A DNA stretch of 64,000 bases from Candidatus Poribacteria bacterium (GTDB taxonomy: Bacteria > Poribacteria > WGA-4E > WGA-3G): positions 1 through 64,000 of the forward strand of contig JAGFCB010000034.1 of the NCBI GenBank assembly GCA_022394775.1. The letters run 5' to 3'. The position numbers were made by a program, and so were the translations under genes. Positions 43,565 to 53,016 of the stretch are shown one piece after another. Every line of letters begins with the position of its first letter. The stretch's first letter is position 1. The notes under the pieces were generated by a model. The model worked only from the letters and a program-made list of their open reading frames with translations, searched no databases and was not told the DNA's origin.

Positions 43565-46420
43565 ATGGAGTTAAAACAAATAATTAAACGCTGCCAGGAT
43601 CCAGAGAATCGGACGCTGAACCAGCGTAAGACAATTGTTTTACCTGGGAGGCATGAGCAGTACCCTTACCACTTTCGAGTGCATTATGCACATGAGTGCT
43701 CGGCACTCTTGTATGAGCTGGAAAAAGCGAATATCTCGTTTATGCCGATTGGAAAGGTTCCGTTTGATCGTGCGCCGGCGGATTGGACGCGAAGTGATAA
43801 CTCCTGCGACCGGATCAAGGATCGTCAGAACGCGCAGAGTTGGCGACAGCGGCGGTGGTACGCTTCATGGGGGATTGGGATCTATACAGGCGAAACCTCT
43901 GGATATGAGGACGCGCCTTGGCACGACATCGAATTCACACATCAGGCGATTTTGAGGGCACCCGATGCGGTATCAGAGTGTTTGGAGGCGTTGATTAGCG
44001 CTGTAGTGACACCACTGGTGACGTTGACAAAGGACTGGGGATTACGGTTTTCGTGTCGGGTTGAGGAATATCTGCACCCGGATACACCTGAGGCGACGCA
44101 GTATATCTATGAACGCTGCCCGATGCCGGCAGACCTGAAGCACCGCGAGGTGTATGTCGAAGTGAAAGGTGATATGAATTACAGCGTCTGGGACGCTCGC
44201 TATGAGATATTGATGGGTTCGTTGCTCAAACCGCCCGTAATTTCAAGTGACGTGCTTTTCGGATTGCTTGGCTTTTTTCGGAGTGCGTTTCATAAACCCG
44301 TGTTTGGAAGCGATGTGCTATCTAAGGAACCAAGTCTTCAAAAATTTGAGAAGGAGGGGTTTTACAAACCTCTCCGTATTGAGGATACACGGATCTCTAT
44401 ACCTGAGAAAACGCAGGCTATCCGAGCGGGTAATTTGAGCCCATTGGCGATCAAACGTCCGGGACCGGTGCTGACGAAGCAACCCTATTCGGAACCTAAA
44501 CCTTTTGAAATTGCGGAGGTTTTGGAGACAGATGCACGTGTAATCGGGATTGAGACGGGGCTTCGGCATCCAGACGAGAACCGAAAGATTGAACGCGCAC
44601 TTTTGGAAAAAGAACTGTTATTTCTGGATCTGCCGACAGACGAATATGCGGAATCTGCGTTACGGTATTATGAGAACGAAGGGATTATTGCTCGAGATTG
44701 GAAACCTCGCAGCTATCTTGCGTATGTGTTGAAACATATTCCTATCGACGAACAGCTGAAGCATCCTTTTGAACACGGAAATACGTGTATTGACTCATAT
44801 CGGTGTAATAGATTGTCCGATATGGGTGGAAACCCAGACAAAATTATCTGTCCGAAATGCCCTGTCTACGACGAATGTCAGGAGCAAGGGTATCTATCAC
44901 AATATAAATCAATAAAAGATGCCGATGTGATGGTCTGTGGAACGCCGCACCAACTGCTCATGAATCCGCAATACGCCGATCCTATGAGTGATGTGTTTAG
45001 TGGGACGGATCGAGTCTATGTCGTGAATTACACATACGCCTCGGACCTGTTTGTTGAGAATCTTCTCTTCGTAGGGCAGTTAAGATCGTGGACTCAGTAT
45101 TGGGGGTGTTCGATTTTAGGAGATTTTGCATACGCATTGCTGAATGCGATCAATATCAACGAAAAGGATTTGACCGACAATATCGCGACCCGTGTCAGAT
45201 CAGTGGTGAAGGCGTTCGGTGGTGCTGAGGAAGTACTTGTTGAACAGATGTTTCAGGTAAATGCCGCAATAGAGAATAGTTCTTCGTGCATTGGGATGTC
45301 CGTGAAAGATGCGGTCGCGTTTGGGGTGCTCGACATTCACGACGCTGAAAACATTGACAATATCCAGAAGACTTCGCTGTATCGGAGTTGGACACCTTGG
45401 CATTCGTTGAAGGCGTTCTTCGATCACTATACACGGGATGCGGATGCCCCGATGTGTTTTGAGGAGAATCGGTTGCGGTATTGGATACCGCCGGTGTTAC
45501 ACCGAAATATAAAAAAATTGGTGGTGCTTTCGCCTTTGCTGTCTGAAGAATATCTCAAGAAGACATTCCCAAACGAGCAGATAGAAATCTATAATTTAGG
45601 AATGAAAGATACGCTGGCAGGCAACCGTGTGTATCAGTTGCGGAGTGAAGTGCATTCACCACACTCGATTCTCAACTATGATTTGGATTGGGATGCGCTC
45701 GGATTGTCAAGTATCGGCATTCGGTTTGCAATTGGTGTGCATCGCGAGGTACAACGGACACCTGACACGCAACACACGCTGGTTCTCCGGGAGGGAATGA
45801 ACACGATATTGGAGGACACTCTTAAGAACCCGAATACCAAACCAACGGTTTTTTTTAAGAAAATCGCAGAGCAGGCAAAGGTTTTGGCGGCTAAGTTTGA
45901 CGGAGCGGATGTAATTTGGTTGCTCGGCACTCCATATTATCCACCACATCTGATCTGGCAAGAGGCAAAGATTCTATTTGGCGATGCTGTAGAGCCATTG
46001 GATTATAGTGCGTCAATGAATCCTTATGTTTTCAAGGATAAGCGGATTCAACAACTCGCTGAGGCGTATTCATTATATGCTTTGATAGGGATGCTTTCGT
46101 ATGCAGGATTACAGAATTCGAGCAAGACAATCGTTTTGAAAACGGCGTTGCGGGTACCGGGGTTTACAGACGTACCAGAGACAATACTGTTTGATTGGGA
46201 AGACTTTGAGATCGCTGGCAGGTTGGATAAACTCCCAGAGACAATCGCGAGACGCGAGGCGTTTGAGGCAGAAGCCTCGAAAATTGATAAGACTTGGCTC
46301 CCTTACCGAGTGATGGAGGTGTTAGGTGTAGATCGGGATGAGGCAAACCGGATATTGAGAGAAGATCACGCAATTGGGATGGCAACCTATAATTTGTCAG
46401 AAGATGAGCACGGAAAATAA
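43565..46420 (+). CDS. Large protein of unknown function with Cys cluster, remotely helicase-like
   Basis: A 951-residue soluble protein (ATG 43565 after AGGAGA; another ATG seven codons upstream). No signal peptide. A Cys cluster near residues 408-438 (C-x5-C, then CPKCPVYDEC) is followed by QGYLSQYKSIKDADVMVCGTPHQLLMN. This order recalls Fe-S or zinc-bearing SF2 helicases, where such a cluster precedes an ADVVVTNHALL-type block. No Walker A motif is visible, so ATPase activity is doubtful. The N-terminal 290 residues are rich in Trp and Tyr; the C-terminus (YRVMEVLGVDRDEANRILRE) is helical. It could be a degraded helicase or a DNA-binding protein; I cannot name it. Confidence 0.6.
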   Translation: MELKQIIKRCQDPENRTLNQRKTIVLPGRHEQYPYHFRVHYAHECSALLYELEKANISFMPIGKVPFDRAPADWTRSDNSCDRIKDRQNAQSWRQRRWYASWGIGIYTGETSGYEDAPWHDIEFTHQAILRAPDAVSECLEALISAVVTPLVTLTKDWGLRFSCRVEEYLHPDTPEATQYIYERCPMPADLKHREVYVEVKGDMNYSVWDARYEILMGSLLKPPVISSDVLFGLLGFFRSAFHKPVFGSDVLSKEPSLQKFEKEGFYKPLRIEDTRISIPEKTQAIRAGNLSPLAIKRPGPVLTKQPYSEPKPFEIAEVLETDARVIGIETGLRHPDENRKIERALLEKELLFLDLPTDEYAESALRYYENEGIIARDWKPRSYLAYVLKHIPIDEQLKHPFEHGNTCIDSYRCNRLSDMGGNPDKIICPKCPVYDECQEQGYLSQYKSIKDADVMVCGTPHQLLMNPQYADPMSDVFSGTDRVYVVNYTYASDLFVENLLFVGQLRSWTQYWGCSILGDFAYALLNAININEKDLTDNIATRVRSVVKAFGGAEEVLVEQMFQVNAAIENSSSCIGMSVKDAVAFGVLDIHDAENIDNIQKTSLYRSWTPWHSLKAFFDHYTRDADAPMCFEENRLRYWIPPVLHRNIKKLVVLSPLLSEEYLKKTFPNEQIEIYNLGMKDTLAGNRVYQLRSEVHSPHSILNYDLDWDALGLSSIGIRFAIGVHREVQRTPDTQHTLVLREGMNTILEDTLKNPNTKPTVFFKKIAEQAKVLAAKFDGADVIWLLGTPYYPPHLIWQEAKILFGDAVEPLDYSASMNPYVFKDKRIQQLAEAYSLYALIGMLSYAGLQNSSKTIVLKTALRVPGFTDVPETILFDWEDFEIAGRLDKLPETIARREAFEAEASKIDKTWLPYRVMEVLGVDRDEANRILREDHAIGMATYNLSEDEHGK

Positions 46421-46556
46421 TAGTGTGTGACACAATAATTGTTTTGTTTTGATATGATTAAACTGGGTAACTCCGATAACCACAGCGGTACACGCAAAAC
46501 TTGTGGACGGCACAGTGGAGTGTGCCTATTACTATAAATAGGAGATATAGGACACA

Positions 46557-47381
46557 ATGGGATTTCAATTTCAGGATTCAATGGTAAATGAGTACCTCTC
46601 GCAGGGTTACCTGATTTTTCGTGGCATCGTTCCACCCTCAATGCTCACCGATTTGCGGCGCGAGGCAGAGAAAGCGCGTGATCTGGCACATAAACGCAAC
46701 GGACCGCAAACGCAACGGATTCAACCGCTATCCAATTATGGTGACGAGTTAGACCTAAAACCTTTTTACGACTATACAGAATTACCAGAACTCCGCGATG
46801 CCATCGAAAAATTACTCGGTACTGATTACACCCATGGTCACGTTGACATCATGGGACTCCTCGTTGAACCACTTGAATACCCGTGGCACATTGGTTGGCA
46901 TCGAGATGGCGTTGTTGAGGTCCCACTTGAAGCCCGCGATGAGACTGTCAATGCGAAGTTAGCAGAAGTCTGGTATGATCTACGCCACTTTAATCAGGTC
47001 AACTGTGCCATTTACGCCGATTCCTGTACGTGGTTCGTTCCGGGTAGTCATCTTCGCCAGTGGGACATGCCCGGCGAAGTACAATCCACAAAGGATCCGA
47101 AACTACGGAAACCTGCTGAAGGACAATCCAATGCTGAGGCTGAGCGATACTGCTTAGAGCATTGTAAGCAGTTCCCGGGAGCAGTTCAAGTGCATCTGGG
47201 ACCCGGAGATTTTATGGTTTACCGTAACCTCGCATGGCATACTGGCAACTACATTACCTACCAACCACGCGCAACAATCCACGATGTCGTTCGGTATGAA
47301 GGTGAGAAAAACTGGACTGGTTGGCAACAGGCGAAATTGGATGCCGTTAAACGGATGAAGGAAAAACAGTCGGAAGCATAG
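46557..47381 (+). CDS. Phytanoyl-CoA dioxygenase (PhyH) family oxygenase
   Basis: A 274-residue predicted Fe(II)/2-oxoglutarate oxygenase. Iron ligands: H115 and D117 in IGWHRDGVVEV and distal H228 in NLAWHTGNYITYQPRATIHD, with R238 as the likely 2-oxoglutarate partner. GYLIFRGIVPPSML is the usual start of the fold and TWFVPGSHLRQWD the central strand. It is the third PhyH gene in the window and differs clearly from the other two, so the substrates probably differ. A TATGAT box at 46453-46458 may be part of its promoter. The convergent neighbour ends 7 bases after its stop. Confidence 0.87.
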   Translation: MGFQFQDSMVNEYLSQGYLIFRGIVPPSMLTDLRREAEKARDLAHKRNGPQTQRIQPLSNYGDELDLKPFYDYTELPELRDAIEKLLGTDYTHGHVDIMGLLVEPLEYPWHIGWHRDGVVEVPLEARDETVNAKLAEVWYDLRHFNQVNCAIYADSCTWFVPGSHLRQWDMPGEVQSTKDPKLRKPAEGQSNAEAERYCLEHCKQFPGAVQVHLGPGDFMVYRNLAWHTGNYITYQPRATIHDVVRYEGEKNWTGWQQAKLDAVKRMKEKQSEA

Positions 47382-47388
47382 CAGTAGC

Positions 47389-48789
47389 TCAATCTGTCAG
47401 GGGCTTCAGGAAAATCTCTCCATCAAAGTCCGGAATCTCATAACGCGAATGACGTTTACCACTGTTGATACCTATAACAGGCGCGTCAAAAGTAACAGTT
47501 CTTGTGGTACCACTACGGTTATACACCACCCAACCGTTTTCAAATTCACGGATAAAGAGTCCTGCGAGACCTTGATATTGGCGTGCTTTCTCTTGGATAG
47601 GTTGTCCCAAATCAGCATTCCAGAAATCATACCAGTTGTGTAGATGATCAGGGACGGGTATGGCGTTGTCGTCACCAAAAAGCACATACCCGTCCGAATG
47701 TGTTAGGCTCAGTGTAGTAATCATGCGCATCCACTGCTGGTTTTCCGGGTTGTTTCGCTCCGCAACTCGTGTGTTTAAGTCTACCATATAATCTGTTACG
47801 ACGCGCCAGCCTTCTAAGCAGTTGATACGCGGCTCTTTCAAGTGCTGCTCTGCCCACAGTAAAGTCTTTTCCATCTGTAGAATCTGATCGAGGTTATATC
47901 CTTCGTTATACTCCGGTTTATAACATTCCATGTAGATACCATTCACATAGGGTGCGGATTTTGGAATCTGACGCATATTCGCGTTGACCAGGATTAGAAA
48001 ATCGTCGTCAACTTGCTCTCGTATTTTGCGCAAGATCGTTAATCTTGCCTCTAATTCAGCAGTGGATGTGAGAATTGTTGCTGACCAGTCATCAACCCCG
48101 ACTGAACTGGTCGCATAATCCTCGTTCCACCAATCCAACATAATTCCGTCAAAAAGACCGGACCTCTCCAATGCAACGGCTTGATTGATCATTAGATTCT
48201 GCATCTCTGGATTCGTGAAGTCTATGAGATAACTAAGGACTCTATCGTTTTCATCAATCTGTCCGTTGCCGTTTGTGTCTTCGCCCCAACCGACGACAGG
48301 TTTGCCATTACTATCTTTCAGCCAATAAGGTGAATTTGGTGGGTAAAAGCCGACTGCCCACCAATTCTCCACTTGATTTTCATTTTCACGCGAGAGATAT
48401 TTTGCATCTCTACATCGGATTTCAACGAGCAGTAAGAGATTCGGATTTAAGGATAGAAGTTGTTGTTTTCTTTGCTGTGCTGCTTTAAGTTGGCTCGGAT
48501 TCAATGCCGTTGCGAGTCCAGCATAGGGCTGCGCTTCGGAGATATTCCACGAAATTCCTAAGAGGGCATACGGGTGGGCAAAGGCGAGATCATGTAGCGT
48601 AAGTCGATGCGGTTCACTCACTTTAGGTCGATTTTCAACGCCGTTCCATGCTTGAAAGATAGAAGGGTAACCTCTATCTGCTTCCTCAGCGATAACTGCT
48701 ATTGCACTGAACACGAGAAGCAAGATTAGACATTTAACCCGAAATATTTTCGCTGCTATTGCGCGAGATTCGATTTTAGTGTCCCCCAT
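47389..48789 (-). CDS. Exported putative glycoside hydrolase (TIM-barrel, GHL15-like)
   Basis: A 466-residue protein with an N-terminal hydrophobic segment (residues 18-35) preceded by a long basic stretch. The body looks like a TIM barrel: LLLLVEIRCRDAKY, SGLFDGIMLDWWNEDY with a candidate catalytic Asp or Glu, FLILVNANM and GIYMECYKP, then a small beta domain with GWVVYNRSGTTRTVTF. DTNGNGQIDENDR is an EF-hand-like loop. This resembles the putative glycosyl hydrolase families that share a DxxxxDWW core. The ATG at 48789 lies inside the 3' end of the LamG gene, a 34-base overlap, so the two are translationally coupled. Confidence 0.65.
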   Translation of the reverse strand: MGDTKIESRAIAAKIFRVKCLILLLVFSAIAVIAEEADRGYPSIFQAWNGVENRPKVSEPHRLTLHDLAFAHPYALLGISWNISEAQPYAGLATALNPSQLKAAQQRKQQLLSLNPNLLLLVEIRCRDAKYLSRENENQVENWWAVGFYPPNSPYWLKDSNGKPVVGWGEDTNGNGQIDENDRVLSYLIDFTNPEMQNLMINQAVALERSGLFDGIMLDWWNEDYATSSVGVDDWSATILTSTAELEARLTILRKIREQVDDDFLILVNANMRQIPKSAPYVNGIYMECYKPEYNEGYNLDQILQMEKTLLWAEQHLKEPRINCLEGWRVVTDYMVDLNTRVAERNNPENQQWMRMITTLSLTHSDGYVLFGDDNAIPVPDHLHNWYDFWNADLGQPIQEKARQYQGLAGLFIREFENGWVVYNRSGTTRTVTFDAPVIGINSGKRHSRYEIPDFDGEIFLKPLTD

Positions 48790-49538
48790 GTTGTTGCTAA
48801 CTTATCCTGTGGTCGGACTGCTAAGACGCCTTCAATGCCTTTGTTCATCAATTCCTTAATCTCTTGTTCGGAGCGTGCGATGTTAGAGATACGGACTTCG
48901 TCCATCCGTCCTTCCAAGAACGGTCCGGCACCGCGTCCGAGCCATAAGACATCGTCGTTTGGGGTGATATTGCCGCCGATCTTGCCTTCTGCATCTAACA
49001 CACCGTCAATATAAATCTTGCCTTCACCGGATTTTCCGTCGTAAGTGCCAGCGATATGCACCCATTTTCGCAACGGTACGTCTGTTTTACTGGCAACGAC
49101 TGCGGCACCCCATGCGAGCGCATCTGTGGTCATTCGGATCAAAACTTTCTTGTCGTTTCGAGGTCCCACTTTGTATGTTGTCTCCTTAGTGGCACCGGTC
49201 CCACCAGCCGTTGACCACGCCTCAAGGTACATCCACATCTCCACGGTAAGTCCTTCAACTAAATCTAAACTCTCGCTGTCAGGGATTTCCACAAAATCTC
49301 TGGGGCCGTTTCCAGCGAAGACGAGTCCACCGCCTGGGTTACCTTCACCCCATTTCGGTCCCATGAGTTCACCATCATTTCCGTTTCCAGAAAGGTCTTT
49401 GACGGTCTTCCCTGCTCCCGATTCAAAGGTATAGAGCAGGACGGTGTGTTCATCTTGGGCAATACCAAGCAGGCTTTCAGCAGATATTAGCAAGACAATT
49501 AGCATTGCCCAACAGGTCATGATTGTAACATTTTTCAT
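48756..49538 (-). CDS. Exported LamG protein with TTWG-type C-terminal tail
   Basis: A 260-residue protein with a signal peptide (about 1-26). One LamG domain: LLYTFESGAGKTVKDLSGNGNDGELMG, GGGLVFAGNGPRDFVEIPDSE, LTVEMWMYLEAW, GTYDGKSGEGKIYIDG and GRMDEVRISNIARSEQEI. The tail is VLAVRPQDKLATTWGTLKS. The stop lies 34 bases inside the next gene, a putative glycoside hydrolase, which makes a joint role in polysaccharide binding and cleavage plausible. Confidence 0.84.
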   Translation of the reverse strand: MKNVTIMTCWAMLIVLLISAESLLGIAQDEHTVLLYTFESGAGKTVKDLSGNGNDGELMGPKWGEGNPGGGLVFAGNGPRDFVEIPDSESLDLVEGLTVEMWMYLEAWSTAGGTGATKETTYKVGPRNDKKVLIRMTTDALAWGAAVVASKTDVPLRKWVHIAGTYDGKSGEGKIYIDGVLDAEGKIGGNITPNDDVLWLGRGAGPFLEGRMDEVRISNIARSEQEIKELMNKGIEGVLAVRPQDKLATTWGTLKSNLAQ

Positions 49539-49551
49539 GATAAAATTTTCC

Positions 49552-50697
49552 TTATTTTAATCCTTTAGGAGCCAATTCCCCAATAGAACTTTCCAGGGTA
49601 TCAGGTGCTTCGGAGCGAATATGTTTAGCCGTTGGCGGGAGCGGCGTATCAAAAAAGTAGTCAGGATCGGTTTTCTGTTGTTGCCAGGTTTCTCGCATTT
49701 CTCGCCATGCTCCTAAAAGCGTCCGTGGTTCGGGCATATCATCGGCAATTAGATGATGCAATTTTCTCAAATTATAGCAAGGCACGCCTGCAAACATGTG
49801 GTGTTCAATGTGCCAATTCATACGCCAATATAAAAACTCAGCCAAGGGATTGAGTTTGATTGAGCGTGCGCATTTACGGAAGTCTGGGTCATTTTCCTTT
49901 AGACCACAATGTTGAGGCATAGAAACGACGTAAGAGCCCCAGTTTGCAATGAATGCGCTGGCAGTGATGACGAGCGGAAAAACCCAATAGCCTGTGGCGA
50001 GTGAAACGACAAATAAGGTGCCGTGAAAGAGGAGTAGAACCTGAGACCACCACATCGAATTTTTATGCTCTTCCGGTTGGTCGGAATGTAATGCTGCCAA
50101 CCACTCTTGACTCGGAATATCTGACGAGCCTTCTTTGCCAAAGGCACTACGGATGGTGCGGATAACAGCAGCAATAAATCCGCCTTTGCTAAAGGTGCGT
50201 CCGGGTTGCGTGAGCAAATTTATGGTAAAGAGTTGAAGCACGAACAGGGACCCTAACTTAGGTTCTAACGGCAGAAGGTTTTCTCGATCCCCTTCAGGGT
50301 ACAAAGTGTAACGATGATGGTAGGTATGGCTACTGGCATAGTCAAAGTGATCCCACCAACTGATGAGGCTGAAGAGAAAAAGAAAAAACTTGTTCAGCCA
50401 CTTGGTCCGAAATACTGTGCCGTGTCCCAATTCGTGATTGGCTGTCCCTTTGAAAAAACTGGCGACCGTGCCATGCACAAATAGTGCAATGAAAAAGCCG
50501 ATCCACGTCGCTTGCGACCAAAAGAGGTAGACCATACTACCCGTCAATAGCCAGAGGAGGAGATGCCCAGCCGCCTGAAACCAGCCTTGCAAGTCGCTCC
50601 GTTTTGATAGGTTCCGCAAGGTGGTAGGATCTATTTTACTCCGATACCACTTTACACGGAGCGTTTTTCGGACTTCGGCAAGCGGTTGATAAGGCAT
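49552..50697 (-). CDS. Membrane fatty acid desaturase
   Basis: A 381-residue di-iron membrane enzyme that inserts a double bond into fatty acyl chains. The three His boxes are present: HELGHGT, HTYHHRYT and NWHIEHHMF. At least four membrane helices lie between residues 40 and 270. The start is set at 50697 (MPYQPLAEV) after AGAGGA; the frame is open 21 codons further, without a ribosome binding site. The regiospecificity is not predictable. The LamG gene follows 13 bases downstream on the same strand. Confidence 0.88.
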   Translation of the reverse strand: MPYQPLAEVRKTLRVKWYRSKIDPTTLRNLSKRSDLQGWFQAAGHLLLWLLTGSMVYLFWSQATWIGFFIALFVHGTVASFFKGTANHELGHGTVFRTKWLNKFFLFLFSLISWWDHFDYASSHTYHHRYTLYPEGDRENLLPLEPKLGSLFVLQLFTINLLTQPGRTFSKGGFIAAVIRTIRSAFGKEGSSDIPSQEWLAALHSDQPEEHKNSMWWSQVLLLFHGTLFVVSLATGYWVFPLVITASAFIANWGSYVVSMPQHCGLKENDPDFRKCARSIKLNPLAEFLYWRMNWHIEHHMFAGVPCYNLRKLHHLIADDMPEPRTLLGAWREMRETWQQQKTDPDYFFDTPLPPTAKHIRSEAPDTLESSIGELAPKGLK

Positions 50698-50870
50698 TTG
50701 AATATCCTCTTCGTCGTCGATCCTAATGTAATTTGCATAAAAATATGGTAGAAAGCGCATCCATTTGGTATAATGAGGTAACCTAAACCCTCACACAAGA
50801 GTTCTCTATAGATATTGTATCATTATTCCACAAAATTGAGGACTTTTTCTTGCGTTTGATGATATACCGA

Positions 50871-50913
50871 TATAATCTTTAGCATAAGTTTCAGATATCC
50901 AAACTTTGGATAT
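50871..50913 (+). promoter_or_regulatory. Possible promoter and operator for the alpha-galactosidase-like gene
   Basis: TATAAT (50871-50876) is a plausible -10 box with a poor -35. Downstream, ATATCCAA (50895-50902) and TTGGATAT (50906-50913) form an inverted repeat with a 3-base centre. Its position between the likely transcription start and the ATG at 50933 fits a repressor site for a sugar-responsive regulator. Confidence 0.4.
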
Positions 50914-50932
50914 TATAGAATAAGGATTTCAC

Positions 50933-52984
50933 ATGCAATACACATCACAACAAAATGATTGGTTGGTTCAGCCATTACGTCAGCCCGCTTCAGTTGAAGA
51001 AAGGGACAATCGGCTTATCCTTGATAATGGGCTCATTCAGCGCACATTCGTCACTTCACCGAATTTCGCAACGGTTGATTATACCAATCAAATTACGGGT
51101 AGCAGTCTACTTCGTGGCATCAAACCGGAGGCAGTGCTTACGATTAACGGACACCCATTTGAGGTAGGTGGCTTGAAAGGACAACCCGACTACGCCTATC
51201 TTGATTCGGATTGGATTGCGGACTTGACGAGTGACGAAAACGCATTCCAATTTCGCGAATATCGAGTCGGTGAACCTGAAGCCTCGTATCCGTGGGTACA
51301 CAGACGTTCTACGACATCATCAGTGTATCCGCCAGAGGGTGTAACACTGACGGTTGTGTTCGCACCACCGCCATCCCTTGACTCCGTTCAGGTGTGTGTG
51401 CATTATGAACTCTACCAAGGCATTCCGGTATTGTCCAAATGGATTACTGTTCATAATGAGAGTCAAAGACCGATTCAATTGGATGCCTTAAATTGTGAAA
51501 TTCTTGCAGTCAATGAGCAGGAAAAGCATCGGCTACATGTCGAAAGCGATTATGCCTTCAGTGGTATGGAAACGACACAGTGGGGACCCGATGTCGATTA
51601 CAAGACCCAAGTCGATTATCGCTATCAGATGCCGTTATTGATGACAAGCCACTACCCACTCGGTCCGGGGGTACTTCTGCAACCCGACGAGACTTTCAAA
51701 AGTTTCCGGACCTTCGAGATTCTGCAGGATAGTGATGATCGCGATCGAAAAGGACTCGCATGCCGCAAGATGTATCGCACCGTCGCACCACAGGTCACAG
51801 AGAATCCAATCCTCATGCACGTTCGGAGTGCCGATCCGGATGCTGTCCGTCTGGCGATCGATCAGTGTGCCGAAGTCGGATTTGAAATGGTGATTATGAC
51901 CTTTGGGAGCGGATTCAATGTTGAGAGTGAAGACCCAGAATATGTTGCCACAATGAAGGGGTTGGCGGATTACGCGCATCAAAAAGGTATTCAACTCGGC
52001 GGTTATACGCTCATGTGTGCGTCGCGAGGTGTAGGTGAAGACTTCAACTGTATCGACCCAGACACCGGGCAACCCGGTAGTCGGTTTGGACAGAGTGCTT
52101 GTCTGGCAAGCCAATGGGGAGACGGTTATGTCCAACGTGTGCTGAATTTCATGGATGCAACTGGGATGGATATCATAGAGACGGATGGTCCTTATCATGG
52201 TGATGTCTGCGCTTCAACAACACACGAACACCATAACGGTTTGGCAGATTCGCAGTTGCGCCAATGGGAAGCGTGCGTCCATTTTTATCACGAATGCCGA
52301 AAACGTGGTATCTATATCAATTCGCCAGATAATTATTACCTCAACGGTTCAAACAAATGCGGTATGGGGTATCGTGAAACGAATTTCAGCCTACCGCGCG
52401 AGCGGCAAATTCTAATTGCGCGTCAGAATATTTACGATGGGACATATCAAAAGACACCAAGTATGGGCTGGATGTTCGTCCCCTTGGTGGAGTATCACGG
52501 TGGTGGACAAGCCGCAACATTTGAACCGCTTTGCGAGCATCTTGATGACTACGAATCACATCTCGCACAGAATTTCGGCAGTGGTGTGATTGCGTGCTAT
52601 CGCGGTCCTCGGCTTTTTGATACCGAACAGACGAAAGCGGTCGTTAAGAAATGGGTTGACTTCTACAAAAAGTATCGCCCGATATTGGAATCTGACCTGA
52701 TTCATGTGCGCCGCCCAGATGGACGTTCCATCGACTGTGTGCTCCACGCGAACTCGCTGATCAACCCGTGTGGATTAGCGATGCTCTATAACCCAACGCG
52801 GCGGGTGCAACAGACCACTTTGAAATTACCTGTCTATTATACTGGCTTGTCTGAGATTGCTAAAATTCGTGAAAAAGAAGGCGAACCTAAACGGTACGAA
52901 ATTGATCAAAATTACAACATTGAGATCCCAATTGAGATGGCAGCAAAAAGTGTTAGCTATCTCGTTATAGAATCTGAAATATAA
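50933..52984 (+). CDS. Alpha-galactosidase-like (clan GH-D) glycoside hydrolase
   Basis: A 683-residue protein without a signal peptide. Residues 15-290 form a beta-sandwich super-domain (RLILDNGLIQRTFVTSP, LLRGIKPEAVLTING). From about 310 to 590 there is a TIM barrel: FEMVIMTFGSGFNVESEDP, YAHQKGIQLGGYTL, GMDIIETDGPYHGD with a likely nucleophilic Asp, and GIYINSPDNYYLNGSNKCGMGY. The last 80 residues are a small beta domain. This layout fits GH36/GH27-type enzymes, though substrate specificity is not evident. An inverted repeat upstream may regulate it. Confidence 0.7.
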   Translation: MQYTSQQNDWLVQPLRQPASVEERDNRLILDNGLIQRTFVTSPNFATVDYTNQITGSSLLRGIKPEAVLTINGHPFEVGGLKGQPDYAYLDSDWIADLTSDENAFQFREYRVGEPEASYPWVHRRSTTSSVYPPEGVTLTVVFAPPPSLDSVQVCVHYELYQGIPVLSKWITVHNESQRPIQLDALNCEILAVNEQEKHRLHVESDYAFSGMETTQWGPDVDYKTQVDYRYQMPLLMTSHYPLGPGVLLQPDETFKSFRTFEILQDSDDRDRKGLACRKMYRTVAPQVTENPILMHVRSADPDAVRLAIDQCAEVGFEMVIMTFGSGFNVESEDPEYVATMKGLADYAHQKGIQLGGYTLMCASRGVGEDFNCIDPDTGQPGSRFGQSACLASQWGDGYVQRVLNFMDATGMDIIETDGPYHGDVCASTTHEHHNGLADSQLRQWEACVHFYHECRKRGIYINSPDNYYLNGSNKCGMGYRETNFSLPRERQILIARQNIYDGTYQKTPSMGWMFVPLVEYHGGGQAATFEPLCEHLDDYESHLAQNFGSGVIACYRGPRLFDTEQTKAVVKKWVDFYKKYRPILESDLIHVRRPDGRSIDCVLHANSLINPCGLAMLYNPTRRVQQTTLKLPVYYTGLSEIAKIREKEGEPKRYEIDQNYNIEIPIEMAAKSVSYLVIESEI

Positions 52985-53016
52985 GTGCGCTCTAACTTTT
53001 CAAATGGAGGTATAAA

